This document shows, piece after piece, positions 11,113 to 23,689 of a DNA stretch of 64,000 nt. A program made the translations under genes and the position numbers. The notes under the pieces were generated by a model that saw only the letters and a program-made list of their open reading frames with translations, searched no databases and was not told the origin of the DNA. Position 1 is the first letter of the stretch, and every line of letters starts with the position of its first letter. The stretch is from Brachyhypopomus gauderio (taxonomy: Eukaryota > Chordata > Actinopteri > Gymnotiformes > Hypopomidae), in NCBI RefSeq assembly GCF_052324685.1, contig NC_135221.1, positions 4,900,629-4,964,628 of the forward strand, written 5' to 3'.

Positions 11113-14100
11113 GTGGCCGTCTGTGCCTGGGGCCTGTTTCTAATTGCACTCCGAGACACACATCCTGTTGAGCTCCAAAGGTTCTTGGCTTCACCTCATC
11201 AGCCAGGGAAGGATCTCTGCCTCTTCACCTCCGAGACGAAGGTGTATTAACAATGAATATAATAAAAAAAGCAAGAGAAAACAGGAAAGAAGAATGCTTC
11301 AGGGAAAATGTTTTCTTTGACTGTGCAGCCGCTTCCTTTGCGCTGTTTGTCTTGTTAGGGGCTTTCGTTGCTGTTCTGTTTAGCTTCGTTGTTTTGGTCT
11401 TTCTCGAGTGGGTCTGCTGTTGTAATTTAATTCACGTGGTTTTGCATTTTTGGCTCACTCGGTCGTGTCCTGGTTATTTTCTACGTTGGTTTAGGTGATT
11501 TCAGTGTTGTTATTCACACCCAAAACATTGTCAGACGTCAGTCATGTTCATAAATGAGTTTTACAACCGAGCAATATTGCGAGTCATCCCACCAAGTCGG
11601 TGAATCTCTGCTAAAACAGGCGGTTGGTGTCCAGGGAGGGTGGAGAAGTCCGAAAAGAAAGATGTCCACCACCTGTCTCGCACGCCGACATCAAATCTGC
11701 TCTTTGAACTGTGACTGGTAGTCAAAATGTGATGAATTGGAATCTGTCCTGGAATTAGTATGACCAGCCATGCAGATGTGGAGTGGCTAGGGTATGGGTT
11801 TGACCTTTGACCTGTTGAGCTTCAGGATCCACTGGGCTCCACCGGCCCAGACCACCTCCTGAACAACAGATCCTCTGCCTGATTCTCTCCTCTGCTGCTG
11901 TGAAGCATTCCGGCTGTAAAATAACTTGTGTAAATAGCGAATCCTGGTCAAGATATTTCAGAAAAGGGTCTCGTTTGATGACTGGGGCGCTGCTTAAATC
12001 CACGGCTAAATTTCAAACTCCGCAATTTGCCAGTTGCTTTGAGCTTTAAAGGATGAAGGAGCTGATCGCAGACCTCCGTGTTGACACTTGACTGGTTAGT
12101 GAAGTTCTGGTGTTGAGTTTCGGGTTAGTGGCAGTTGCCTTCAGTCATTTCCATTTTCTTCTACATGTACAGAAACATAAATGTGGTTTGTTACTTCTTA
12201 AGCCTAACATAAGTGCACCCTGAAGTTAAAGTAGAACTTAAAGTTTACATGGAGGCATGAAGCTATACTTTATTACAACTAAATATAGCACACCATGGAA
12301 TTACTGTAACTTCTTTTTTAATAATTGCACATTCAGATGTGATTTGGTGTGTTTTTCGTGGTTCTACAAGTTTTAGGCAAAGGGATTCTAGCTTCCGTGT
12401 TTATAGCTTGAACTGTTTGGAAGCGTTAAAGAAGGCCCCAAGTTCCCTCAGGGTTATACAGCTCCATCGGGTCCTAATATGTTTGCAATTATCTGTTTAT
12501 TTCTGTTTGTTTATGATTTTCCTTTTCTCTTGCAGTTTCTTGTTGTAACCATCCATCCTCTCGTGTAGTACTGGACACTTATGGCCTGTTGTAAAATTGT
12601 CTGAATTACTTTAAAATAACTACGCTAATAAATTTCTGTCTCCGCATATTAAGATATATTTAAAGATCTATTTCTACATACGTAAGTGTTATGTACATAA
12701 TCAGTATTAGACTGTTACGCTACATTGGGTTGGGGGATGTGAACAGCAAGTGTGTGATTGTGATATGGAGCACCGTGTAGTTTAGCCCCAGAGGTCTGGA
12801 GCGTTTCCCCATTGGACAGGGCCTAAACCGGGCACTGGACCTGTGGTGTCCAGCCCTGCCACCTTTCTTACCTGCTCTGTGCCTGTTGCTACTCGGCTGC
12901 TGCTTCTTCCCATTGGATGACGCGTTACAAGTGCCCGCCCTCATTTAATGAAATGTGGCGAATGAGCTGTGAGAGATATGAACGTTGTTTGTAGCGGTGC
13001 ATGCAGGTTATGGTTGGTGAAAGTTGTCCGTGGCTGCTGTCTGGTTGGTTCTGAATAGTACTGGTGTATAATGAAGTGGGGATATTGAACGCTGGTTTTG
13101 AGTGTGACTGATGCAGACGGGGGTGTTGTCAGGACTACATATGTAAATAAGTAGGGAGCAGTGTTGTAGCTCGGTCTGTAGTGCAGGGAGGCCCGTGTCT
13201 CGTCCTGGAGATCCACTGCCCTGCTGAGCTGCAACCGTAACCTGCTGAAGAACTTGACTAACTCGATCAGCTGTTAGATTAGGGATAAGACGACACTGCT
13301 GGACCTCACGGCTCCAGGACGACACTGGGCATCCTCGCTACAGAGCTCACTGTTAGACCATCACTATCGGTTTGTAGTCTGCTTGCTATTTAAAGCTCGA
13401 GTTCCATATGCTTGAGCTGAAGGTTGTGGGTCCAGTAGTCTATTGTGGACATTTTTGTGTTGGATTTTCATTTTTCAGGGTTGTGGTCATTCAAAAAAAT
13501 AACCAACTAATTAGTGTCATCTGCATAACCAGCTGGTGTGTGACTAAAGGCGGCATGGCTCCTGTACTCTACAGCTTACAACATCCATATTTATTGCTTC
13601 TGATTTAGTTTTATTCAAGTAACCGTTAAGGACGAGAGACACTTTCACTGTGTAACGATTGTGAACCTAAAACCTCCCAGGGTTGCAGTGGAGCATCTGA
13701 CCACATGTGGGTGAACGGCAGCAGTGTGCCCTCGGAGGGAGTGTTTAGTGTGTGAAGGATGTGGGTCACACATGCCTTTCCCCCTGTGTTTGGCCTTTAT
13801 GCAGTCCCTACTTAACACGCACTTGGCTTTTAGAAACGTGAGACACCCCAGAGTGCTTGTAGGCATGCGGCGGTTGTGGTCGCCGTGGAACTGGGCGTTT
13901 AGCTGTAGGTCAGCTTGGGCTGTGCACTGAGTCAGCTCAGACACTGTTGGACAGGGTCACAACCACGTAGTTACTGTTCCTTTTACAGAACTCCACAGTG
14001 GATTTGGGCTTTAGAGATGATCTCTGGCTTGAAGTACTGTTGAATCGTGCCTTAGATTCAGAGTAGGCTATATGTTTATTTTCATATTTCGATAACTAAG

Positions 14101-14290
14101 TGACATGTGCTTCGTTCGCCTGTGACAATCATTTTATTTGACCAAGACCTTGAACAGGATCTAATATTTAATATTTTTTCTTGAAAGCCCTGTCTAGAAA
14201 TTATATTGTAAATATATCATAAGTGTACTGGAAAAGATACAAGCTGTTAAAATAAAGTTTTGCAAGATGAAATAAATACATGCTGTTCGG
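11113..14290 (+). other. map7d3: 3' UTR of map7d3 with polyA signals
   Basis: No coding exon is supported here. AT-rich sequence follows the stop. AATAAA at 14251-14256 and 14271-14276 are the best polyA signals and imply a 3' UTR of about 3.1 kb. An earlier AATAAA at 12628-12633 could give a shorter form. ORFs in this stretch have no recognisable similarity. Confidence 0.55.
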
Positions 14291-14946
14291 CATAATTCAC
14301 TCACTCTTTTGTGTACTTGAAGGTTGGAAATTTATTACCAGACGTCTGTTACTTCACTCAAAACTCTATGAAAAGTATATACTGATGTTGCTCCATGCCA
14401 AAGCTTGCTGGTTAAATGTAGGCCACACAATTTCATAATCCAGAAAGATAATGTATACATATGTAAAACAAAACTGTTAGGGGGGAAAAATAAATCTTCC
14501 AGTAAGGTCTTTTATTATAATTTCACACAGAGCAATGCTTTCTCTAAATCTAAAACCAATGTTAGTAACATTTGGCCACCAAGAATACCCATTATTACTG
14601 TTAAATGCTGATAACTGTCTCTATAATATGTATGTGTTACACACCAGTCATGGCTTTTTGCTTATAAAATGCTGTTTCAGCCTTGGTTATCCAGGTGATG
14701 AAGCTCATTAAAATTGTTCTGCTAACCCACACAACTCCCCTCATGGCCTTTGTATGTTTGTTTTTATTATTTGTTTTTTGGGGGGAGGGGTTTAATATCT
14801 AATATGGTGATACAATTTTGTCTGTTCCTCAAAAAGAGTGATTATCACTTAATGCTAATGGCCACTAAGCAGTATGTATGACATTTTGACTTTCATGATA
14901 GGTTTGAAATTCCTTTGAAATGAACTCCAGCAGGACTGTGTGGGGC
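14291..14946 (-). other. Convergent map7d3/fhl1 gap and fhl1 3' UTR
   Basis: Short AT-rich spacer between the two convergent genes. On the minus strand the first AATAAA after the fhl1 stop is at 14768-14763 and another at 14516-14511, so the fhl1 3' UTR is probably short. Nothing else is recognised. Confidence 0.5.
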
Positions 14947-16791
14947 TCACAGCTTCTTGGCACAGTCGGGACAGTAGATCTCCTCCCCATTGATGACGAA
15001 GCGCTTGTGGGCCAGGGACAGCGAGCACTTCTTGCAGTTAAAGCAGTACTCGTGCCAGGAGTTTCCCTCGTAGTTCACCACATTCGTCCCTCTTCCGAAA
15101 CCTGCAGGACCGGACAGACACACCCGTCGTTATGTGCTGTTCTTCAAGGCTGAGGGGTGCCCGTGTACTGCAGAAAGAGCAGCTTGCCTTTCTGCGCTCC
15201 GTTAGTAATGTCCAATTATTACCATTATCTGTGTGAAGTATGTTGGACGCTCACAGGCCGTCGCTTCCTCCACGCGGTTTCACACGCTCACCTGTTATGG
15301 GATTCTGGCAGCCGCTGCACTTCTTGGCGACGGAGGTCTTGTAGCAGTCCACGCAGTAGAAGTGGTCCTCGTGTGCCGTGAAGCGTGCGCCCGCCAGGGC
15401 CTTCTTACACGTGTGGCACACGAAGCACTCGGAGTGCCAGGGCTTGTCCTGATAGTTGATCCCACCAGAGGTGATGGGCTGGGGGAGGAGGGAGAGGATC
15501 GTTTTGGCACCTCGACAGTACCGATGTGGATCTCGTCTTGTCTCTGCTGTACCCTACGTACGTGTGTGTGTGTGTGTGTACGCTCGTGGCTGCGGTCACC
15601 TGCTTGCAGCCGGCACAGTTCTTGGCGAACTTCTTCTCATGGCAGGAGCCACAGTAGAAGTCGTCCCCCTTCGTCATGAAGCTCTGAGTGTGGATTGGCT
15701 GTTTGCACTCAAAGCAGATGAAGCACTCCTCGTGCCACACCTTGTGCTTATACTCCACGTTCTTGGCACCTGGGCGGGAGACACCAGTCACTGAAGGCAC
15801 CTCCCACACCTCCGCTAATGACGGAAAGCTAGCAGACACTACAACCGCTTCTTGATGCAAACCGGAAGCCATGTTGGCTTCTTCTAGATGTAGCTAGCAC
15901 TTCTGGTGGGGGGAATTTGGAGTGGGGTGGCTCACCCGGCATGATGACTTTGTAGCAGCCTTGACAGCGTGGAGAGTCCTCTCGAGCCCCACACTTCTCA
16001 CACATCACCTTGCCGTCGTCTCGAGCCGCAAAAGGCTCACTGGCCAGCGGCTTGTAGCATTTGGCACAGCGGAAGCAGCCCTCGTGCCAGTGGCGATTCT
16101 TATGGGTCAGTTCCTGACAGGAAATCACAGGATCAGTAATGGAGCCTGTCCTAAGGGTTTAACGTCTGCAATCGGGGATATGTAGAGTACTCATTTTAAA
16201 AGCCATGGCAACAGAAAGCGACTTTTCACCTTCGAGTCGACTCCGATTGGCCGACGGCACTCAGCGCAGGTGTTTGCACACAGCTTGTCGAAGCAGCGTG
16301 GACACACGTGCTTATCATCCTTCTGGACATACTTCTTACCCTGCAGGTTGTCTCTGCAGTAGAAACAGTCAAAGCGCTCCGTCATGGTGGAGCTGAGATA
16401 GCTGCGTGGCCCTGTAGTGGAATCACACAAAGAATACATTATATGTTTAAAGGAAATCAATGAGCGTCTGCATGAAGTCTGTTCTGTATTGTAATTAAGT
16501 TCATGTTTAAAAAAAAAAAAAGTCTGCGGTCACCACAAGAGGTCAGTGTTGTTCACATAGGGTTTCCTCAAGTGAACGCCAAGCATGATCCGAGTTGTAC
16601 AGAAGAGGAAAAAGAAACAAACCCACCTTGGGGCTGATCTGTCACATAATATTTCATGACTCACAGTGGGAACATCTGTTGGTCTCGCAATATTTTTAAC
16701 ACCACAATAATGCAGCACTAATCTTCTCAAGATACGGTTTACCATGTTTGTATCAGATGTACCGAACACTGAGGTGCCAGAGCTTTTAAGA

Positions 16792-16856
<65 letters not shown>

Positions 16857-19167
16857 GTGACTCACAGCTTCACTTAAAGCTGTGCCCTTGTGCGTGAAAG
16901 GTCTCGTCCTAAGCCCCTGTCCCTCCATGTCAACTGTTATTACACAACCTAGCAACAGGCTGCCAAACAACGTATGAAGGCATGACTAGTCAATCGCCCC
17001 AAATCCAACCCAACAGTCATGTCTACACCTGACAGTTGCCAGAGCTGCATTTTCTAGCCACTGACTGGAGGAGATGGTATATTTAGAAAGACAGCCTCAC
17101 TCGACCCCGCCCCCCCTCCCTCCCCTGAGTCCATCAACAGCGCCCCCCCCCCCCCCCACCCACTCATTAACATTCCACTGATGGCATCAAAAAGAAAAGC
17201 CCTCGGCCCTTTTACGATATCCTCTGTGACTGATCAGACATCAGTCTGAATGGTCACTGGATATTAAAAGGTTATAGGCTGCATTAAAAACAGCAGATCC
17301 CGAATCAGCCACGACAAAGGCAATATAGCCACGGCGTGGAAGAGTTGTACTTTCAGCTTGTTGCTTTTTACTGATTCAGAACTGTTGTTCCTTCAACCGT
17401 ACAGATGAAGTTCTCTCCCTCTGCCTCTTAACAGGCTTCCAATGATTGACGTCCTGTCATTTAACAGAAGGCGAATAGTTGTGTTGTGAATGTGTAAATA
17501 TGACCATCCCTGTGACCTGGGAGCTATGAGGCCACAGCTGCCACATACAATCCCTTCCAGTGCCCTGCCAGGGTCATTAAAAGGGCTTATGAACCAATAA
17601 ATACATTTTGCCCCAGTGGGGGGCAACATGACCACTCTGAAAAGGTCACCAAGAAAAATCTTAAGAAAGCCAGTAATAAAGTTCCATGTCGTCTAAGACA
17701 CAGAATAGTTAATTCCATGTAATCTTTTAGATACTTCATTTGTTATTTATATTTCCATGAAGCGTAAGCAGGTCATACAGATGGAACTAAGACTATCCAG
17801 ACAAAACAATCTGTCCAGACCCAACAATGATGCCAAGGCAACAGCAAGAGACCGTTACTAACATCACCCACCACACCCGAGACCGTTACTAACATCACCA
17901 ATCACACCCGAGACCGTTACTAACATCACCCACCACACCAGAGACCGTTACTAACATCACCCACCACACCAGAGACCGTTACTAACATCACCCACCACAC
18001 CAGAGACCGTTACTAACATCACCCACCACACCCGAGACCGTTACTAACATCACACCCGAGACCGTTACTAACATCACCCACCACACCAGAGACCGTTACT
18101 GACATCACCCACCACACCAGAGACCGTTACTAACATCACCCACCACACCAGAGATCGTTACATCACCCACCACACCAGAGATCGTTACTAACATCACCCA
18201 CCACACCAGAGACCGTTACTAACATCACCCACCACACCAGAGACCGTTACTGACATCACCCACCACACCAGAGACCGTTACTGACATCACCCACCACACC
18301 AGAGACCGTTACTGACATCACCCACCACACCAGAGACCGTTACTAACATCACCCACCACACCAGAGACCGTTACTAACATCACCCACCACACCCGAGACC
18401 GTTACTAACATCACCCACCACACCAGAGACCGTTACTAACATCACCCACCACACCAGAGATCGTTACTAACATCACCCACCACACCAGACCGTTACTAAC
18501 ATCACCCACCACACCAGAGACCGTTACTAACATCACCCACCACACCCGAGACCGTTACTAACATCACCCACCACACCAGAGACCGTTACTAATATCACCC
18601 ACCACACCAGAGACCGTTACTAACATCACCCACCACACCGTTACTAACATCACCCACCACACCAGAGACCGTTACTAACATCACCCACCACACCCGAGAC
18701 CGTTACTAACATCACCCACCACACCAGAGACCGTTACTAATATCACCCACCACACCAGACCGTTACTAACATCACCCACCACACCAGAGACCGTTACTAA
18801 CATCACCCACCACACCAGAGACCGTTACTAACATCACCCACCACACCAGACCGTTACTAACATCACCCACCACACCAGACCGTTACTAACATCACCCACC
18901 ACAACTGAACCCACATGTAATCAGAGCAGAATATGCTCAACTGTCCATGGGCCTCAGATTAAAACAAGGAACAAATTCCTAGGACTTTCACCAACATCTA
19001 CACACAAGCACCTTAGAACATCCAGTTTTTTGCAGCATCAGACACAACATCTAAGAGATCATGCCCCCCGTACAGACCCAGAACAACAGAACAGGACCAG
19101 AAGAGCGACCCCCAGAGGCCTTGACCATCTCCAGATCACCTTTACCTGAGTGCCTGTAGAAACTCAT
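14947..19167 (-). CDS. fhl1: Four and a half LIM domains protein 1
   Basis: FHL1 is a zinc-binding LIM-only scaffold of muscle sarcomere, focal adhesion and nucleus. Exons in transcript order: 19167-19146 (alternative first coding exon), 16411-16230 (short-form ATG at 16385), 16113-15936, 15769-15600, 15478-15292, 15101-14947. From ATG 16385 the coding length is 846 bp, or 281 residues; FHL1 is usually 280. The upstream exon codes MSFYRHSG and splices in frame into PRSYLSST before the short-form Met, giving 297 residues. This matches the human long form, which also has 16 extra residues. The half LIM starts [20 protein letters not shown], four full LIM domains follow, and the end is [12 protein letters not shown]. 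All Cys/His zinc ligands looked intact. It converges on map7d3, as expected of Xq26 synteny. Confidence 0.96.
16799..16852. repeat. (TG)n microsatellite
   Basis: Pure TG run of about 27 units in fhl1 intron 1. Confidence 0.93.
17847..18903. repeat. 31-bp minisatellite, about 35 copies
   Basis: The unit begins AGAGACCGTTACTAACATCA and ends CCCACCACACC. I counted 35 copies of the CGTTAC core. Length variants lose AGAG, the CACCAGAGAC segment or ACTAA; single-base variants are GAGATCG, TGACATC and CACCCGAG. It lies in fhl1 intron 1. Confidence 0.93.
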
Positions 19168-19277
19168 GTTTGGGTTCTAGAAAAGCACAGGAGATCCCAC
19201 AATGAAGGAGGATGAGGCAAAGAGATATCCAGAGATACAGCGATTAGACGTCCCAACTCCCCTGCAGAGAATAGGGC

Positions 19278-19284
19278 ATATATA
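19278..19284 (-). promoter_or_regulatory. fhl1: TATA box of proximal fhl1 promoter
   Basis: On the minus strand GTATATATG lies about 110 bases upstream of the long-form ATG at 19167, placing transcription start near 19250. A CAGATG E-box lies further upstream at 19379-19374. A TATA/E-box promoter suits a muscle-expressed gene, but this is inferred from sequence only. Confidence 0.5.
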
Positions 19285-22200
19285 CTTGTTGAAGACTCCA
19301 CCCTCCACCACTTATCCTCAATACCCCCCCCCCACACACACACACACACACACACCAAACACCCTACCAAACCATCTGCTCTAACCATGTTAGGGTATGG
19401 TCCAAAAGCGTGGGCGGTGCAGGGTTTGGTGCGAGAGGGTTAGGGCTTGAATTCCTTCATTGTGACATCAGAGCAGAGAATAGAGGAAATCCAGCGTGTC
19501 TGAGTAGAGGCCCAGACCCCTGAAAGCATCTTCTTTGACGCGTTTGCTATCCTGAATCAGGGGATGTGGCTCTGAATTACGCAGCAGTTATGCGTATGAA
19601 TCAAGGCGTTGTCTAAACTACCGTCTTTAATGTAGCACAACTGTTTTATGTGCTTGTCTTGCTCTCTAAACACACTACCGCTGCTGGCTTGGCCGTTTAC
19701 AAAAGATTTAGTCTCTATGAATAACATAAATATGCTTAGGCGTGCATGAAAGGCTTTGTTTATCAAAGCTACTGCTCCGATTATTCATTGCAGTGTCAAA
19801 CAAATGGAGGAGGCCCTTCTGTGCTTTAATGTATGAGTCACTGAAAAACACAGTCAGATCATATTTCATGCTCTCAGGATGGAGATGCGCTCACACCTTT
19901 ACTATATGCCAGGAGTTTAAATCGGGCTCCTTCATTTGCAACTGTGATGTGTGTATCACATCTGGCTTGTTATAAAGCCTAAGAAAGAAGTGCTACAACA
20001 GCACTGTAGCTGCCCAGTGAAAGCTAAAATGGAACATCTCAAACATACGTGGTGCACGTTTTAATCGTTTTTGATTGTTCAGTGTCCACAGTTGCCCTGC
20101 GAGCTACAGCATTTCCTGGGAATCGTGAGCGTGAACATGCAGCGTCTTCATGACCACGGTGATGCGTTTTTAACCTGGTGATGCGTGTTAGAGAAGGTGT
20201 CCTGAACCAGCATTTCTTCAAAACATCTGCAGATTAACCGAGCAAAAATGGAGACACAATGCAGACACCATGCAGAGTCCTCTGAGACACACACTCTTCT
20301 GGGTCTTTGTCTCTGGGTAGGAATTATATCATTGGAAGGAGAAACACCAGACGGGACCCTCTACACTCATCTTAACATACTCCAGCCTCTTTGGATAATT
20401 ATTATTTATATATTGTTACAACCTACGACGACCTCTAGCATATTTTGATAATGTTTTACAACACTTATTTAAATTGTTGGGCATCAGATGGGAGAAATAA
20501 CTGTAAATCACACTATAAAATACTAATTGCTACATTTCCCTAAATGATGCAGTCTGATACTCAGGACCTAATAAAACAGCTTTGTGTTCATTCCACATGT
20601 CTTTAATAGTCTGGCTCAGTTAAAGCCAGAGTGAGTTCAGGACGGTGCCACACTGTGTGGACGCCCCGTACCTTCTGTCCACGTCTTTTCTATTAGTTGA
20701 GATCACACGAAAGAAAAATATAGTCTAACACAATCTTAACCTGCCACCGTTGTTGTTTTTGGGGCGAAGTTATATTTGCGTGATGTTTGGATATATTTGT
20801 CGGTAACATTCGTTCTGGAATGTTGACATTGCTTGAATGAGTCATTCTGGCAACACCAATCCGTCAGTGTCTGTGGTCGACAATGGAAACAAAGGACATT
20901 CCCTGCCGTCCCACCTGTCCTCTGCTGAGACCCTGCCGTCTGGAAGCCTGAAATAGCCATGCTCGCTCCCAACGGCACCATCCAAACACATCGGCCCGTT
21001 GGGCTGTTATCTACCCCCCACAACATGGAGAAAGGCAGCGCTCCCGATCTGTCCAGACCATCCACAGCCTGCTGAAGGTCAAGATACGTCGCCGAAGAGG
21101 ATAAAATAAGATCGTAAATCGGGATTTAGTTTAAGGCTAAGGAACAGGTCAAACCCCAAAGGACGAGGTGTAGAAGGAGTAGTGTTTCAGGAGTCTCCGT
21201 TTGAACAGTCAAGACACACAGTGGCACACTAGAGACTGGCCTCACTGTCCAATCCAAAAGGTCTCACCAACAATACCTACAAATCTCTGATTTTTCATCT
21301 TTTATATTATATAATATATTTAATATTAGAAACATAGCTCCAACATCAATAAAGCATAGAATTTAATTCAATTCAACTGGATAAAGAGAGTATTTAATTC
21401 TGCCGAGAGGCCCCACTCCCACCATTTCACTGTAGATCAAAACCTGACAGTACATATTACACTGGCAGCTGAAGCCACTGTGTGTCTTTCCCCTCAGCTC
21501 CAACTGAGTAATGTGGCCTCTAACACAAGGGCACAGACTCTGGGAATGTTGTCCACTGAATAACGCCCTCTTATTTCAGAGAGTTTGCCCAAGGGTCAAA
21601 TAGGGTCCTCATTCCACCGAGCTGAGCGAAATTGTCTGCGATGCAGTTATGCAATACAAGAAGGAATAGTTCCGTTTCATCAGTATTGGACAGATATATA
21701 GTACAATTCCGGCCAAAAGGAAATAGGGAATAATGAGTAAGGTGCTAGGACTCAACTCTGCCTCTAGTGAGCAAAATGTGACAGCGCAGTCTCCAAAGTA
21801 CCACATTACCTAATTAGGACCTCTGGTGCTGAAGGCATCATTCTCTCAAAGGCTCCCCCTAGTGGTAAAGCAGAAGAAATCCTGAAGAAATCCAGCTGCT
21901 GCTAAAATCTTTCAGAGTCTACTTACACAAAATGTGATCCAAAAAGCCCTCGAGCCCTCGATCACTTAGGCCAGGAGCACAAACAGTTCTCTCCACACAG
22001 CCCTTATATGGCTGAACCTCTTTACCACTTACAAATATTTCTGCAAGGGTGATTTTGGTCTGACGTCTGCCTCAGAAGCACGAAGGCCACAAGCGTTTTA
22101 TTGGTCGATGCAAAAGTTACAAGGATATGAGTCAGCAAATAATGAGAGGCAAGGTTAAAAATCTTGTGAAGTGGACGTATAACTCTCCCCCCTGGGAGAC

Positions 22201-23156
22201 AAAGGATGGAGGAATCGGGATCGCTGCTTAGCAACATGATGTCATTGTAGCAGCAAAACATCTAGTTGTTTGAGGTTGCTAAGGAAGAAAACGCTTAGTA
22301 TTTGGCGGGACTTACAGCCGAGCTGAGGCAAACCTATTGTGTCTGTCCTAATGGGCTCCAATGGTCAGTGGTTTGACCGTAAAAAACCATCACATCTGCA
22401 TGAGGGGAAGTGTCTTCTCATACAGCCCTCTGGTTCAGAATTAGAGCTGCTTTTCCATTCTAACTTTGATATTCAGTGCCTGCGGTTTGTAGCAGGTCCT
22501 CTCAAGGTCAGCGAGATTAAATGCAATTATTTCTTTGGTGCAATTGCACAGTGTACTTTTGAGTTGGAAACTTAAGGCTCTTAAGAAGTACTAAGGTATA
22601 ATAACATTACACAGACCAGCTACCATCAGAAACTCTTACCACGTACCTGCACACACTGACCACAATGTTAGATTCTGTTCTTAGGCCAACTGTTGGCATG
22701 ACATTGGCAATTCAGCGAGATTTTAACCCCACTGGTCACAATCTGGCAACCGATCTTCCTCACCGTATTTTGGGGGTCAGCAGTTTGCATCATTAACAGT
22801 GACATGGTGGTGGATTAAGAATTGATACACTTCTATCAGGCAATCGAGTGGTACTGTGGGGTTGTTTTAACATGCATCAGTACCACTTCTGTGTTACAGG
22901 CGCTCCAACAAGTAAAATGTCAAAAACTGACCATCGGTGAAGAGTTGGAGACCAACTGCTTATAACATCAGACATGTAGGCTTACCAGATATAGGTTGCA
23001 TACAAAGTAGATGTTTCTAATAAAATCAGAGTGTTTAGAAAGGTGTTTGGCTGTGTTAACAAAAACAACTTCTGTCATAAGTAGTGTGACAGTTTTGTCA
23101 TGGTCCGACATACCATTTGTAGTGTAAAACCAGAACCGTATTAGTCCATCACCTAG
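19285..23156. other. fhl1 5' region without recognised gene
   Basis: Intergenic or intronic sequence upstream of the proximal fhl1 promoter. Short ORFs, including 109 codons on the minus strand at 20736-21065, show no recognisable domain. No repeat family was identified. Confidence 0.5.
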
Positions 23157-23203
23157 GTAGGTAGTTGATTAATTCACCAGTACAGAATTAATCAACTACC
23201 TAC
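23157..23203. repeat. Perfect 19-bp hairpin
   Basis: GTAGGTAGTTGATTAATTC at 23157-23175 is the exact reverse complement of 23185-23203, separated by a 9-base loop. The loop and stem are too short for a typical pre-microRNA. Possibly the core of a small fold-back element. Confidence 0.9.
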
Positions 23204-23574
23204 ATGATAAGACATGAACAGATTGGCACGGTTCTCTTCATTGTTCAAGATGCAGCAGAGGACTTTTCTTTCCAAATATTTAAATTATTTTTTCTCTCAA
23301 GAAACTATGCAAAAGAAATAACTAATTATTATTTAAATTAATGATGAACATGTATAATAAGAACAATAGTTTTTTTCTATGGGTGACACCGGCCTATATA
23401 CCTGAGTATACCTGAGTGCCAATGCTGTCAACGGAGGTGCTGTTTTGATGTGAAAATGGACTCTGTTGCTTTCCAAATGAGTAAAAGTCAATCATCAATT
23501 ACTTTTCCAAAAGTGTCAAGTATTTATAAATAAGAACCGAACACTGAGGAAGGTAATCATAGTATTAAACTTAC

Positions 23575-23680
23575 CACGGTGTAACAGGCTACGCAAACGT
23601 AAAAGCTGTCTTCTCAAACAGGTTACGTCTCCTCCAGTGTGCGTGGAGATATGACTGTTGCCGCGGCGTTTAAAAAGCCA
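23575..23680 (-). promoter_or_regulatory. fhl1: Candidate distal fhl1 promoter and non-coding first exon
   Basis: On the minus strand a TTTTTAAAC TATA-like element at about 23678-23670 is followed by about 70 bases of mixed sequence. These end in a perfect donor GTG|GTAAGT at 23574. This is the architecture of an untranslated first exon, here about 23645-23575, that could splice to the exon starting at 16411. No transcript evidence is available. Confidence 0.35.
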
Positions 23681-23689
23681 GTAAGGGAA

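Larger units (their letters stand above)
16412..19145 (-). other. fhl1: fhl1 intron 1
   Basis: Intron between the alternative first coding exon and the first LIM exon. It contains a (TG)n run at 16799-16852, a poly-C stretch near 17140-17157 and the 35-copy minisatellite at 17847-18903. No exon is recognised in it. Confidence 0.7.

Noticed and set aside
20736..21065. 109-codon minus ORF in the fhl1 5' region
   Set aside because: No recognisable domain, no splice or promoter support, and its start codon context is not convincing.
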